Part shown: positions 1 to 8,041 of the stretch, piece after piece
How positions within the stretch are numbered: the first letter of the stretch is position 1
How the letters are laid out: every line of letters begins with the position of its first letter
DNA from: Deltaproteobacteria bacterium
Lineage (GTDB): Bacteria > Desulfobacterota > Deferrimicrobia > Deferrimicrobiales > Deferrimicrobiaceae
Assembly (NCBI GenBank): GCA_016234845.1
Contig: JACRNP010000033.1
Span: 1-41,043 of the forward strand
DNA: 41,043 bases
Direction: 5' to 3'
Notes under the pieces: model-generated
Databases searched by the model: none
Told to the model about the DNA's origin: nothing
What the model saw: only the letters and a program-made list of their open reading frames with translations
Translations under genes and position numbers: made by a program

Positions 1-930
1 CGGTTTACCGCCCGCCTTCGCGAAAATCTCCTGCGCCACCGGGTTGATGTCCCCCCCCAGCATCTTCCGGACGCCGTACGCCATCAGGAGCTTCGAGATG
101 CCCATCCCGGCCGCGCCCAGGCCGACCATCCCCACCGTGTCGTTCTTCACCTGCATCCCGACGTACTTGCTGGCGTTCAGCAGCGCCGCCAGGACCACGA
201 CGGCGGTCCCGTGCTGGTCGTCGTGCATCACCGGGATGTCGAGCATCTCGCTCAGCCGGTCCTCGATCTCGAAGCACTCCGGCGCCTTGATGTCCTCGAT
301 CTTGATCGCGCCGAAGGTGGGGGCGATCGAGGCGACCGTCCGGATGATCTCCTCGGTGTCCTTGCTCTGGATGAGGATCGGGATCCCGTTGATCCCGACC
401 AGGGCGTCGAAGAGGGCCGCCTTCCCCTCCATCACCGGCATGCCGGGGACCGCGCCGATGTCCCCCAGCCCCAGGATGGCGGTGCCGTTGGTGACGATCG
501 CGACCGAGTTCGGGATCACCGTGTAGTCGTACGCCAGCTCCGGCTTCCGCTGGATCAGCTTGCACACCTTGGCGACGCCGGGCGTGTAGATCTTCCGGAT
601 CGTCGAGATGCTGTCGACGGGGATCCGCGACTTGACGGAGATCTTCCCGCCCCGGTGCATCTCGAGCACCGGGTCGATGATGTCGGAGATGATGACGCCC
701 TCGACCTTGCCCAGCTCCTCGAGCACCCCCTGGAGCTGCGGCTCGCTGTCCACGAAGATCGTGACGTCCCGGGTGTTGTACTCCAGCCCGAAGCCCACGA
801 GCTTGATGTCGCCGATGTTCCCCCCCGCGTTTCCGATGGCGGTGGCGACCTTCCCGAAGTAGCCCGGCTTGTCGAGGATCATCACGCGGACGGTCTTGAC
901 GAGCTTGTCGATCCCTTTTTCGATCTGCAT
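1..930 (-). CDS. NAD(P)-dependent malic enzyme with N-terminal ACT domain (3' end cut by window edge)
   Basis: Oxidative decarboxylation of malate to pyruvate in the cytoplasm, linking the TCA cycle to pyruvate. Translating from the ATG at 930 gives 310 codons with no stop before the window edge. Residues about 10-85 look like an ACT domain (VMILDKPGYFGKVATAIG, then GGNIGDI), a regulatory module found in front of some bacterial malic enzymes. After it come malic-enzyme motifs: IYTPGVAKVC, the NSVAIVTNGTAILGLGDIG stretch, the metal-binding region IEDIKAPECFEIE, HDDQHGTAVV, and a GLGAAGMG nucleotide-binding loop near the cut. The C-terminal part of the NAD domain lies outside the window. The start codon has no clear Shine-Dalgarno sequence, and a good promoter -10 box ends only 6 nt upstream. 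NAD versus NADP preference cannot be read from this fragment. Confidence 0.93.
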   Translation of the reverse strand, partial: MQIEKGIDKLVKTVRVMILDKPGYFGKVATAIGNAGGNIGDIKLVGFGLEYNTRDVTIFVDSEPQLQGVLEELGKVEGVIISDIIDPVLEMHRGGKISVKSRIPVDSISTIRKIYTPGVAKVCKLIQRKPELAYDYTVIPNSVAIVTNGTAILGLGDIGAVPGMPVMEGKAALFDALVGINGIPILIQSKDTEEIIRTVASIAPTFGAIKIEDIKAPECFEIEDRLSEMLDIPVMHDDQHGTAVVVLAALLNASKYVGMQVKNDTVGMVGLGAAGMGISKLLMAYGVRKMLGGDINPVAQEIFAKAGGKP

Positions 931-936
931 GGCGCA

Positions 937-966
937 ATGATATGCTTCCGCGTTCTTCTTTGTCAA
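937..966 (-). promoter_or_regulatory. sigma-70-type promoter of the malic enzyme gene, predicted leaderless
   Basis: On the minus strand a consensus -35 TTGACA (966-961) is followed after 18 nt by TATCAT (942-937). The start codon of the malic enzyme is at 930, only 6 nt beyond the -10 box, so transcription should begin at or next to the A of the ATG. The -35 box overlaps the -35 of the divergent promoter. The boxes are seen directly; the start point is inferred from normal spacing. Confidence 0.55.
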
Positions 967-988
967 ACAAGGGGGTACGGTATACAAT
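960..988 (+). promoter_or_regulatory. sigma-70-type promoter of the zinc-ribbon/ino1 unit
   Basis: TTGTCA (960-965) and TACAAT (983-988) are separated by 17 nt. The first downstream ATG is at 997, 8 nt after the -10 box, so the mRNA would be leaderless or nearly so. The -35 shares bases with the divergent malic enzyme promoter, so the two probably compete for polymerase. Confidence 0.6.
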
Positions 989-996
989 CGCCCCCG

Positions 997-1179
997 ATGA
1001 TCGTCTACTGCGGCGCCTGCTCCGCGCAGAATTTCGTGTCCCCGGAGCGTCTCCAGGTCCGGGAGGCCCCGCCCCGCTGCTGGGAGTGCGGCCGGGAGCT
1101 TCCCCTCCCCGGGGGGGAGGCGGCGACGGACGGCGAAACCGATCCGAAGCCGTCGGAATCCAACGGGAGCGCGGAGTAG
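997..1179 (+). CDS. small zinc-ribbon protein, function unknown
   Basis: A 60-residue protein starting at the ATG at 997. Residues 5-8 (CGAC) and 29-32 (CWEC) form two CxxC knuckles about 20 residues apart, the pattern of a small zinc ribbon. The last 25 residues are Pro, Ser, Glu and Asp-rich and look disordered. No enzyme signature is visible. It precedes the inositol phosphate synthase by 36 nt on the same strand and probably shares its promoter. The lack of a ribosome binding site agrees with the promoter being only a few bases upstream. A role in nucleic acid or protein binding is only a guess from the fold. Confidence 0.7.
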   Translation: MIVYCGACSAQNFVSPERLQVREAPPRCWECGRELPLPGGEAATDGETDPKPSESNGSAE

Positions 1180-1215
1180 GCACATCCACGGACAATCGGA
1201 ACGGGGGCGGTCGAC

Positions 1216-2370
1216 ATGGGAAAGATCCGGATCGCGGTGGCGGGCGTCGGGAACTGCGCCAGCGCGCTGCTCCAGGGGATCGAATTCTACAGGGACGCTC
1301 CGGTGTCGCCTCCCGGCGAATTCATCCCGGGGCTCATGAACCGCGACATCGGCGGGTACCTTCCGGGCGACATCGAGATCGTCGCCGCGTTCGACATCGA
1401 CCGGCGGAAGGTCGGCCGCCCGGTGTTCGAGGCGATCTTCTCGCCGCCCAACTGCACCAAGCGCTTCGTCGACCGGATGCCGGCCGGCGGCCCGACCGTC
1501 CGGATGGGGCCGGTGCTGGACGGCGTGGCCCCGCACATGGCCGATTACCCCGACGACCGGACGTTCCTGCCGGCGCCCGAGGCCCCCTGCGACGTGGAAC
1601 GGGTCCTGCGCGATTCGCGCGCCGAGATCCTGGTGAACTACCTCCCCGTCGGCTCCGAGGCGGCGACCCGCTTCTACGCGGAGGCGTGCCTTCGCGCGGG
1701 GGTAAGCCTGGTGAACTGCATCCCCGTCTTCCTCGCGTCGGACCCGGAGTGGGCCGACCGGTTCCGCCGCGCCGGGATCCCGCTGGTGGGCGACGACGTG
1801 AAGTCGCAGCTCGGGGCGACGATCGTCCACCGGGGGCTCGCCCGCCTCTTCTCCGACCGCGGCATCCGGCTGCGGAGGACGTACCAGCTGAACACCGGCG
1901 GGAACACCGACTTCCTGAACATGCTTTCCCGATCGCGGCTGGAATCGAAGAAGATCTCCAAGACGGAGGCCGTGACCAGCGCGCTGTCGCACGACATCGA
2001 CGCGGACGACGTCCACATCGGCCCTTCGGACTACGTGCCGTGGCAGAAGGACAACAAGCTCTGCTTCCTTCGGATCGAGGGGGAAGGGTTCGGCGGGCTG
2101 CCGATCGAGATCGAGCTGCGGCTCTCCGTCACCGATTCGCCGAACAGCGCCGGGGTGGGGATCGACGCGATCCGCTTCTGCCGCCTCGGGAGGGACATGG
2201 GGCTGTCCGGCCCGATGCTCGCCCCCTCGGCCTACTTCATGAAGCACCCGCCGATGCAGTACGGGGACGACGCCGCCCGCCAGGAACTCGAGGAGATCAT
2301 GGCCTCGTTCGAATCGTGGAAACGGAAGCGAGCAGCCGCTCCCAGGAATCCGTGCACCTCTCCCACGTGA
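1216..2370 (+). CDS. ino1: inositol-3-phosphate synthase
   Basis: Converts glucose 6-phosphate to inositol 3-phosphate in an NAD-dependent reaction, the committed step of inositol synthesis. The 384-residue length and motifs match the compact prokaryotic form: VAGVGNCASALLQG at the N-terminus (Rossmann NAD site), NYLPVGSEAAT, GDDVKSQLGATIVHR, QLNTGGNTDFLNM, SDYVPWQKDNK and SPNSAGVGIDAIR. A GGGGGCGG stretch lies just before the ATG. The last about 25 codons run over the 3' end of the convergent glycosyltransferase gene by 74 nt. The product is the acceptor of MshA-type glycosyltransferases, and the neighbouring gene resembles MshA, so the two may act in one inositol-glycoside pathway; that link is inference. 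The enzyme family itself is clear. Confidence 0.93.
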   Translation: MGKIRIAVAGVGNCASALLQGIEFYRDAPVSPPGEFIPGLMNRDIGGYLPGDIEIVAAFDIDRRKVGRPVFEAIFSPPNCTKRFVDRMPAGGPTVRMGPVLDGVAPHMADYPDDRTFLPAPEAPCDVERVLRDSRAEILVNYLPVGSEAATRFYAEACLRAGVSLVNCIPVFLASDPEWADRFRRAGIPLVGDDVKSQLGATIVHRGLARLFSDRGIRLRRTYQLNTGGNTDFLNMLSRSRLESKKISKTEAVTSALSHDIDADDVHIGPSDYVPWQKDNKLCFLRIEGEGFGGLPIEIELRLSVTDSPNSAGVGIDAIRFCRLGRDMGLSGPMLAPSAYFMKHPPMQYGDDAARQELEEIMASFESWKRKRAAAPRNPCTSPT

Positions 2371-3475
2371 ACGGCGCCGCGACCGAGGGCCCGGCCACCG
2401 ACAGCCGGGCGCGCAGCGACGGGTCCGCGAGCAGCGACAGCATCGCCCCGGAGAGCCCTTCCGGATCGTCCGGCCGGTAGGCGAGCCCGCCGCCCTCCTC
2501 GCGCACCTTCTCCCCCCAGTACGTCCCCTCCGGCACCAGCACCGGGATCCCCCCCGCCAGCGCCTCCAGGGGCACCATGCCGAACGATTCGTAGAGCGAG
2601 GGGCAGACCACGACGTCCGCGGAGGCGAAGAGGACCGGCATCCCCTCGTGGGGGACGGGGCCCAGGCCGATGACCCCGGCGGAGGGATCCGACGCCTCCC
2701 CCGCCCCGCCCGCGACCAGGAGCGTCACCTTCCCCTTCCACCGTTCCCGGACCGCCTCGAACGCCCGCATCGCGGCACCGGCGTTCTTCCCCGCGTCGTC
2801 GCGCGCGGCGAGCAGGAAGATCGCCCCCGACCCGGGGAGCCCCGCGTACGAGCGGGCGACTTCCCGCGGGATCAGGCGGCGGAAGCGCCCTTCCACCCCC
2901 GGCGGGATGACGACCCCCTTGCCGGCGAGGTCCGGAAGGATCCGGACGTTCTCCGCGAGGTCGTGCTCCGTGAAGCAGACCACGCGGTCGGCCGCCCGGG
3001 AAAGGTTCGCCTCCTCCCGCCTCCGGACGGCGGACAGCGGCGCCTCCTCCGCGCCGGCCGCCGGCGCCTTGCGCGCCTCCACGGTGTGGTAGGAAAAGAC
3101 CATCGGGGCGTCGACGATCCGGCGGGCCGCCACCCCCGACATCCAGTAGTGCGCGGACACCGCGGCGGGCGCCACCCCTTCCCCCCGCAGGAGCAGCCGG
3201 GCGTTCCCGACGAAGGCGTCCACCGACTCCCACGCTCCCGCGCGCGTGGGGGGATCCGGGAAGACGCACGGGACGTGGAAGATCCGCACGCCGGGGAACG
3301 GTTCGGTGACCTCCACGGTATCCCCCGCGGCGCGCGTCAGGACGTCGGTGGAGATTCCGCGCCGGCCGAGGGTCCGGAGCAGGCCGCGAAGGAAGATGTT
3401 CATGCCCCCCGACAGCCCCTCCCCGGGCTCCTCCATCGGGCAGGTGTGGTAGGAGACGAGGAGGTGGCGCGTCAA
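2297..3475 (-). CDS. GT4-family glycosyltransferase resembling MshA
   Basis: A cytoplasmic retaining GT-B glycosyltransferase of 392 residues. The N-terminus has the nucleotide-sugar/acceptor glycine loop seen in MshA and sucrose-phosphate-synthase-like enzymes (SYHTCPMEEPGEG then SGGMNIFLRGLL), followed by SAHYWMSG and FSYHTVEARK, which match the order of conserved blocks in MshA. The C-terminal donor domain carries ESFGMVPLEALAGGIPVL, the EX7E motif. Start chosen at the TTG at 3475, which overlaps the TGA of the upstream acyltransferase gene by 4 nt (TTGA); no ATG lies near. It is the last gene of a coupled five-gene operon. MshA adds GlcNAc to inositol 3-phosphate, and an ino1 gene lies convergent to this one. 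The true acceptor could still be another polyol, a lipid or a polysaccharide. Confidence 0.85.
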   Translation of the reverse strand: MTRHLLVSYHTCPMEEPGEGLSGGMNIFLRGLLRTLGRRGISTDVLTRAAGDTVEVTEPFPGVRIFHVPCVFPDPPTRAGAWESVDAFVGNARLLLRGEGVAPAAVSAHYWMSGVAARRIVDAPMVFSYHTVEARKAPAAGAEEAPLSAVRRREEANLSRAADRVVCFTEHDLAENVRILPDLAGKGVVIPPGVEGRFRRLIPREVARSYAGLPGSGAIFLLAARDDAGKNAGAAMRAFEAVRERWKGKVTLLVAGGAGEASDPSAGVIGLGPVPHEGMPVLFASADVVVCPSLYESFGMVPLEALAGGIPVLVPEGTYWGEKVREEGGGLAYRPDDPEGLSGAMLSLLADPSLRARLSVAGPSVAAPFTWERCTDSWERLLASVSTIRTRP

Positions 3476-4458
3476 CGGGTCACCGTGATCCGGTACACCA
3501 CCCGGTCCGTTCCGCCGAGGTCGTACTTGTACCGTTCCGTCCCCCGCAGGAAGTCGTACTCCGGCGCCCCCTCGGCCGCCGCGCGCTCGATGCACCGCGC
3601 GATCAGGACGAGGCCGGGGTTGGCGGCGCGCCACGACGGGTCGTACCCCGAGTTGTACAGGAGGAGCGAACCGCCGGTCCGGAACTGGAACACGGAGGCG
3701 ACGTCCCCGCCGCCGCCCGAGAGGAACGCCAGTCGAAGCTCCCCCGAGGAGAGGAACCCCTCCGCCACCTCCCGGAAGAATCCCGCCATCCGGTCGTCCA
3801 TGAACATCCCCTTCTTCGGATCGCTCCTCCGGTGGAGGTCGATGAAGGACGGCAGGTCCCGGCCGAGCTCTTCCGGGGTGCCGGTCACGCGGTACGCGAC
3901 GCCGGGCAGCAGCTCCTCCGAGCGTCGCATCTTCCGGCGAAGCTCGTGCCGCTCCTTCTTCCCGAGCCGCCCGAGGTAATCGTCGAAGGAGCCGGAAAGG
4001 GTCACGTACGGCGCGCGGTCCATCTCCTCGACGGCGCAGGCGATCCCCATCTCCCGGCAGACGCCGGGCAGGACCGACAGCGAGGCCGCCCCCTCCACCA
4101 GCCCCGGAAGCGTGAGCGTCCCGCCGCCGATCGCCGGGAGTCCGTCTTCGAGGAACTCCCGCCAGAACGGCTCCTCCCTCCCGGGAACGACGAGGGCGTC
4201 GAGGTAATCCGCCACCTGCCCGCTCCCGAGGAACCCCCACCCCTCTCCGCGCCGGCACAGGAAAAGGAGCCCCTCGTCGGCACCGGATCCGCGCGACCAC
4301 CGCGCGACCCGGACGTCGCAATCCGCGCCGAACGAACGGTGCCAGGGGACCAGGAACCGGCGGGAGAGGAACGGGGAAGGGCGGGGCTGCGCGGCCAGCA
4401 GGGAATCCCACCGGTCGGCCGGGATATCCCCGAGGGCCCCGGCGAACGCAACGGTCAC
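3472..4458 (-). CDS. GNAT-fold acyltransferase of the CelD/BcsL-FemAB-like family
   Basis: A 328-residue protein with the two-lobed GNAT pattern of Acetyltransf_6 (CelD/BcsL) proteins, often found beside polysaccharide and glycoconjugate genes. Typical blocks are the basic YLGRLGKKERHELRRKMRR segment in the middle and the C-terminal SGYDPSWRAANPGLVLI followed by YDFLRGTERYKYDLGG. Enzymes of this group transfer acyl or aminoacyl groups to amino or hydroxyl groups of sugars or peptides; the substrate here cannot be named. Start chosen at the GTG at 4458, giving a GTGA overlap with the kinase stop. Its place between a sensor kinase and a glycosyltransferase suggests it decorates the same product as the glycosyltransferase. 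Confidence 0.82.
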   Translation of the reverse strand: MTVAFAGALGDIPADRWDSLLAAQPRPSPFLSRRFLVPWHRSFGADCDVRVARWSRGSGADEGLLFLCRRGEGWGFLGSGQVADYLDALVVPGREEPFWREFLEDGLPAIGGGTLTLPGLVEGAASLSVLPGVCREMGIACAVEEMDRAPYVTLSGSFDDYLGRLGKKERHELRRKMRRSEELLPGVAYRVTGTPEELGRDLPSFIDLHRRSDPKKGMFMDDRMAGFFREVAEGFLSSGELRLAFLSGGGGDVASVFQFRTGGSLLLYNSGYDPSWRAANPGLVLIARCIERAAAEGAPEYDFLRGTERYKYDLGGTDRVVYRITVTR

Positions 4459-6314
4459 GCCTTCTCCTTGCCGTCCGGCGCGGCGGAGTTCCCGTGGGAG
4501 ACCGGCAGGACGACGGTGAACGTCGACCCCTTGCCGACGGCGCTCGACACGGAGATCTCCCCCCCGTGCCGCATCACGATGCTCCGGCTGACGGACAGCC
4601 CCAGCCCCGTCCCCTCGCCCACCGGCTTCGTCGTGAAGAAGGGGTCGAATATGCGGCGGAGGACCTCGGGAGGGATCCCCGAACCCGTGTCCGAGATTTC
4701 GGCCTCCAGCCGCTCCCCCGACCGCCGCGTCCGCACGAACACCACGCCGCCCCCCGGCATGGCCTGGGCCGCGTTCATGACGAGGTTCGTGAACACCTGC
4801 TGCATCTGGAGCGCGTTCCCCTGGAACGGCGGGAGGGCCGGGGAGTACTCCGTCCGGAACGTCACGTTTCCCTGGCGGAGCTGGTTCTCGAGGAAGGCGA
4901 GCGTCTCCCCGACCAGGTCGTTCAGCGACTGCAGCGAGAACTCCTCCGTGGGCTGGCGGGCGAACTTCAGCATGTCGAGGATGATGTCCCTGCACCGCCG
5001 CGTCAACCCGCAGATGTTGTCGAAGTAGCCGCGCATCCGGGCCAGCTCCTGGGGCGTGAAGCTCCCGGGGTCCCGGTCTCGGAACAGCTCGATGCCCAGC
5101 TCGGAGTACCCCATCATCCCGCTCAGCGGGTTGTTCAGCTCGTGCGCGATCCCGGCGGCCACCTGCCCCATCGCGGCGAGCCTCTCCACCTCGATCATCC
5201 GGAGGTGCACCTCCTCGAGCTCGCGCTTCTTCTCCTCGACCCGGGTCTCGAGCAGCCGGTTCCAGTCGGAGATCTCCCGCATCGCGTTGTCCATGGAGAC
5301 GCTCATCCGGTTGAACGTGCCGGACAGCACCGCCACCTCGTCGTCGCCGCGCACCGGCACCGTCTCCCCGTACCGCCCCTCCGCGATCGCGGAGGCGGCG
5401 CGGGTCAGCTCCCGAAGGGGGCGGACGACCCGGGAGACGAGGAAGAGGAAGATGCACACCAGCGCGACCGTGATCGAGGCGCCGATGCCGGCCACCGCGA
5501 TGGTCGCGTTCCGCAGCGCGTTCCGTTCGTTCAGCCGGGAGCGCGACAGCGCAAGCGCCACCGTCTGCCCGTCGAAGGTGCGCAGCGGGACGGCGACCAC
5601 CGCCTGCGGCTCCGGATTGCATTCGAAGGTGAAGTAGATCGGGCGCCCCTCCTCCATCCGGCGCCACTGCTCCGCGGAGCTCATGACCTGCCGCAGGCAC
5701 GCGGTGCAGCCGAAACAGGACGACGAGGTGGCCAGCATGTCCCCCCGCTGCAGAAGGGTCACCTCCCCGCCGATGGCGCGGCTCTCCTTCCGAAGGAACT
5801 CCCGCCCGAGCGGGAGGGTCGCCGTGACGACCCGGCGGTCCTTCTCGATCCCCCCGACCGGCGAGGCGGCCACCAGGTGGACGCGGCCCGCCCCGCCCTT
5901 CACCAGGACGTAATCCACCGTCGGCATTCCCGCGAACCCCCGCTGGAGCACCGTCGCCTGGAGCTCCCGGGAATCCCCGGCGGCGACCGACTCGAGCCGG
6001 ATCCCGCGGAGACGGGTCTCCTCGACCAGCGTGACCTGGAACATGGCGCTCCCGCGGTCGGCCGCGTTCTGCTCGGAACGCTCCGCCTGCGCCCCGAGCT
6101 CCGCGAAGAGGGACGCCTCCCGGCGGTTCCGCTCGAGCGAGTCCGCCATCCGGTCCTGCATGTTGAGGAGGCTGTCGCGGGTGCCCTTCTCCAGGTCGCG
6201 CCGGACGAACTCCCGGATCACCACGGAGACCGCGATCGTGACCACGACGAGAAGGAAAGCGAAGAGTCCCGCGATGCGGGCGCCGAGCGTCCGGGGAAAC
6301 CGAAGCGGGATCAT
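4455..6314 (-). CDS. membrane sensor histidine kinase with Cys-rich periplasmic domain
   Basis: A 619-residue inner-membrane kinase. Transmembrane helix 1 is at about 13-34, a periplasmic sensor region at 35-270, helix 2 at 271-293, HAMP at 293-345, a short coiled coil at 350-378, HisKA with the phosphoacceptor His391 in GIAHELNNPLSGMMGY, and HATPase motifs (N-box [35 protein letters not shown]). The sensor region contains Cys200, Cys203, Cys206 and Cys232 in a CxxCxxC cluster, which could bind metal, thiophilic oxyanion, heme or an Fe-S cluster, or act as a redox switch. It overlaps the upstream binding-protein gene by ATGA, so the binding protein probably presents the ligand. No response regulator lies in the operon; the output partner is unknown. 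Confidence 0.9.
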   Translation of the reverse strand: MIPLRFPRTLGARIAGLFAFLLVVVTIAVSVVIREFVRRDLEKGTRDSLLNMQDRMADSLERNRREASLFAELGAQAERSEQNAADRGSAMFQVTLVEETRLRGIRLESVAAGDSRELQATVLQRGFAGMPTVDYVLVKGGAGRVHLVAASPVGGIEKDRRVVTATLPLGREFLRKESRAIGGEVTLLQRGDMLATSSSCFGCTACLRQVMSSAEQWRRMEEGRPIYFTFECNPEPQAVVAVPLRTFDGQTVALALSRSRLNERNALRNATIAVAGIGASITVALVCIFLFLVSRVVRPLRELTRAASAIAEGRYGETVPVRGDDEVAVLSGTFNRMSVSMDNAMREISDWNRLLETRVEEKKRELEEVHLRMIEVERLAAMGQVAAGIAHELNNPLSGMMGYSELGIELFRDRDPGSFTPQELARMRGYFDNICGLTRRCRDIILDMLKFARQPTEEFSLQSLNDLVGETLAFLENQLRQGNVTFRTEYSPALPPFQGNALQMQQVFTNLVMNAAQAMPGGGVVFVRTRRSGERLEAEISDTGSGIPPEVLRRIFDPFFTTKPVGEGTGLGLSVSRSIVMRHGGEISVSSAVGKGSTFTVVLPVSHGNSAAPDGKEKA

Positions 6315-8041
6315 CCACCGCCGTCCAGGCGGTACCCGACCTTCCGGGCGAGACCGTACATGCCCGCGTAGTCCTGGTCCGACGTCGGAACCATCCGGTC
6401 GGCCCCGAGGCTCCGGAGGGCGTCCAACCCCCCCGGGATCTCATGGAGGGAAAGGAGGATCCTTCGGAGGCTGGCGCGGTCCGTCTCCCCGAGGTGCTGG
6501 GAGACGACCAGCGCGTTCTCCGGAAACGTCGTGGAGAACGACAGCACGGTGAACGCTTTCCGGAGCGCGGGGCGGGACGCCGCCATCCGGTCGAGCACCA
6601 GGTCCTTCACCGCCGCGACGTCCGCCTCGCCGGAGAGGAGAAGCTCCACCGCCGTCTCGTGCGAGGACGCCCTGACCGTCCTGCCGAAGTAACCGGGCCA
6701 CTCCCCCCCCGCTTCGGACACCTTGGACTTCGCGAACAGCTCCCCCGCCGAGGTGTTCGGGACGTACGCGAGACGTTTTCCGCGCAGATCCGCGAAGGCG
6801 GCGATGCGGTCGGCCTTCCGCACCAGGATCAGGCCGTGGTACATCGACTTCCCCTGCTTTTCGGGGCGGGCCAGCGGGATGACACCGGCCCTCTGGCGCA
6901 GCTTTCCGTACATCAGGCTGCCGACGAAGGCGGCGTCGATCCTCCCCTCGTGGAACTCCTCGATCACCTGGTCGTAGGAGGACAGGTGCATGAGCCGGGT
7001 GCGGACCCCCATGCCGTCGGCGATCCGCTGGAGCACCCCGGAATACCGGTTCTCCTGCGTGATCGCCCCGAGCTCCGGCACGACGGCGAGAGTGAAGGTC
7101 CCGGCGAGGACCGACTTCTTCCCGGCGGGGAGGAAGATCCCCTCCTGCTTCCGGCAGTGGCACGCCGCCATGGATAGCCCCTTGGCGGACGGCGTCAAAC
7201 CGAGTGTGGCCAGCTCGTGTCCGCCCTCCGGAGTGAGGAAGAACCCCGCCAGCTCCTTGACCGTCTCGGGGGCGTCCTTCCGGAACATGATCCCGTACTC
7301 CACGCGCGCCGGGTATCCGTTGCCCGGGGCGGAAGGCGCCAGCGCGGGCATCCCGTCCACCGCGACGAGCACGCCCGGAATCTGCTCGACCGTGAGCCGG
7401 GACAGCGGGCCGAACCCGAAATACCCGGGAAGCCTCCGCATGGCCTGAATGGCGAGTTCGCTCGTCTCCGCCACCACCGCGTGACCCGCCGGGGGGAACT
7501 TTCCGCCGAAGAGCGCCTTCCCCAGGGAGACCCGCGTCACGGATGTCGGGGGGCGGTCCACGACGTTGATGTGCCCCGCCTTCCCGCCCACCTCCCTCCA
7601 GTCGTCGATCTCCCCGGACAGGATCCTGCGGATCTGCGAGGACGTGAGGGAGCGCACGCCCGCGTCGGGGGAAGCGATGAAGGCGATGGCGTCGTGCGCG
7701 AACGGCACGTAGCTCAGGTTCTTCCCCGCCGCCTCCGCCGGGATCCCGCCGGATGTCACCCCGATGTCGACGGACCCGGAGAGGAGCAGCTCCGGGATGT
7801 TCCTCGACTGCGTCTCGAACAGATCGAGCCGGATCCGTTTCCGCGACGCGTACGCGTCCGCCACCTTGCGGAAGAACGGGGCGGCTTCGTCCGAGGAGGC
7901 GATCTTGACGGGGGGATCTCCGGACGGGATGGGGGATTCGAGGATCTCGACCTTGTGCTTCCGGGAGTCGCACCCCGCGGCGAAGAGAACCGCGGCGAGC
8001 AGCAGCGCCCAGGCGGCGGACCGACGGCCGGGACCGGTCAT
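6311..8041 (-). CDS. lipoprotein fusing PstS-like and PhnD-like substrate-binding domains
   Basis: A 576-residue periplasmic lipoprotein: signal sequence with lipobox LFAAGC and lipidation at Cys24. Residues 45-290 match the PstS-like phosphate-binding family (SGSVDIGVTSGG; FIASPDAGVRSLTSSQIRRI followed by LSGEIDDWREVGG). Residues 310-570 match the PhnD-like phosphonate/phosphite-type family (YSGVLQRIADGMGVRTRL, IDAAFVGSLMYGKL, LILVRKADRIAAFADLRGKR, SGEADVAAVKD). A CHC triplet (294-296) sits in the linker. No ABC permease or ATPase gene follows; instead a sensor kinase gene overlaps it by ATGA, which suggests ligand sensing rather than uptake. PhnD-like proteins paired with kinases are known from arsenite sensing (AioX/AioS), so an oxyanion signal is plausible, but the ligand cannot be read from the sequence. 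Confidence 0.85.
   Translation of the reverse strand: MTGPGRRSAAWALLLAAVLFAAGCDSRKHKVEILESPIPSGDPPVKIASSDEAAPFFRKVADAYASRKRIRLDLFETQSRNIPELLLSGSVDIGVTSGGIPAEAAGKNLSYVPFAHDAIAFIASPDAGVRSLTSSQIRRILSGEIDDWREVGGKAGHINVVDRPPTSVTRVSLGKALFGGKFPPAGHAVVAETSELAIQAMRRLPGYFGFGPLSRLTVEQIPGVLVAVDGMPALAPSAPGNGYPARVEYGIMFRKDAPETVKELAGFFLTPEGGHELATLGLTPSAKGLSMAACHCRKQEGIFLPAGKKSVLAGTFTLAVVPELGAITQENRYSGVLQRIADGMGVRTRLMHLSSYDQVIEEFHEGRIDAAFVGSLMYGKLRQRAGVIPLARPEKQGKSMYHGLILVRKADRIAAFADLRGKRLAYVPNTSAGELFAKSKVSEAGGEWPGYFGRTVRASSHETAVELLLSGEADVAAVKDLVLDRMAASRPALRKAFTVLSFSTTFPENALVVSQHLGETDRASLRRILLSLHEIPGGLDALRSLGADRMVPTSDQDYAGMYGLARKVGYRLDGGG

Noticed and set aside
5-1195. A minus-strand frame of about 400 codons near the left edge
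   Set aside because: Out of frame with the malic enzyme, whose motifs are unmistakable in the neighbouring frame; its translation is Arg/Gly/His-rich noise.
2297-2370. Frameshift or misannotated end where ino1 and the glycosyltransferase overlap
   Set aside because: Both proteins keep normal motifs up to the overlap, and a 74-nt tail-to-tail overlap fits the packing of this genome.
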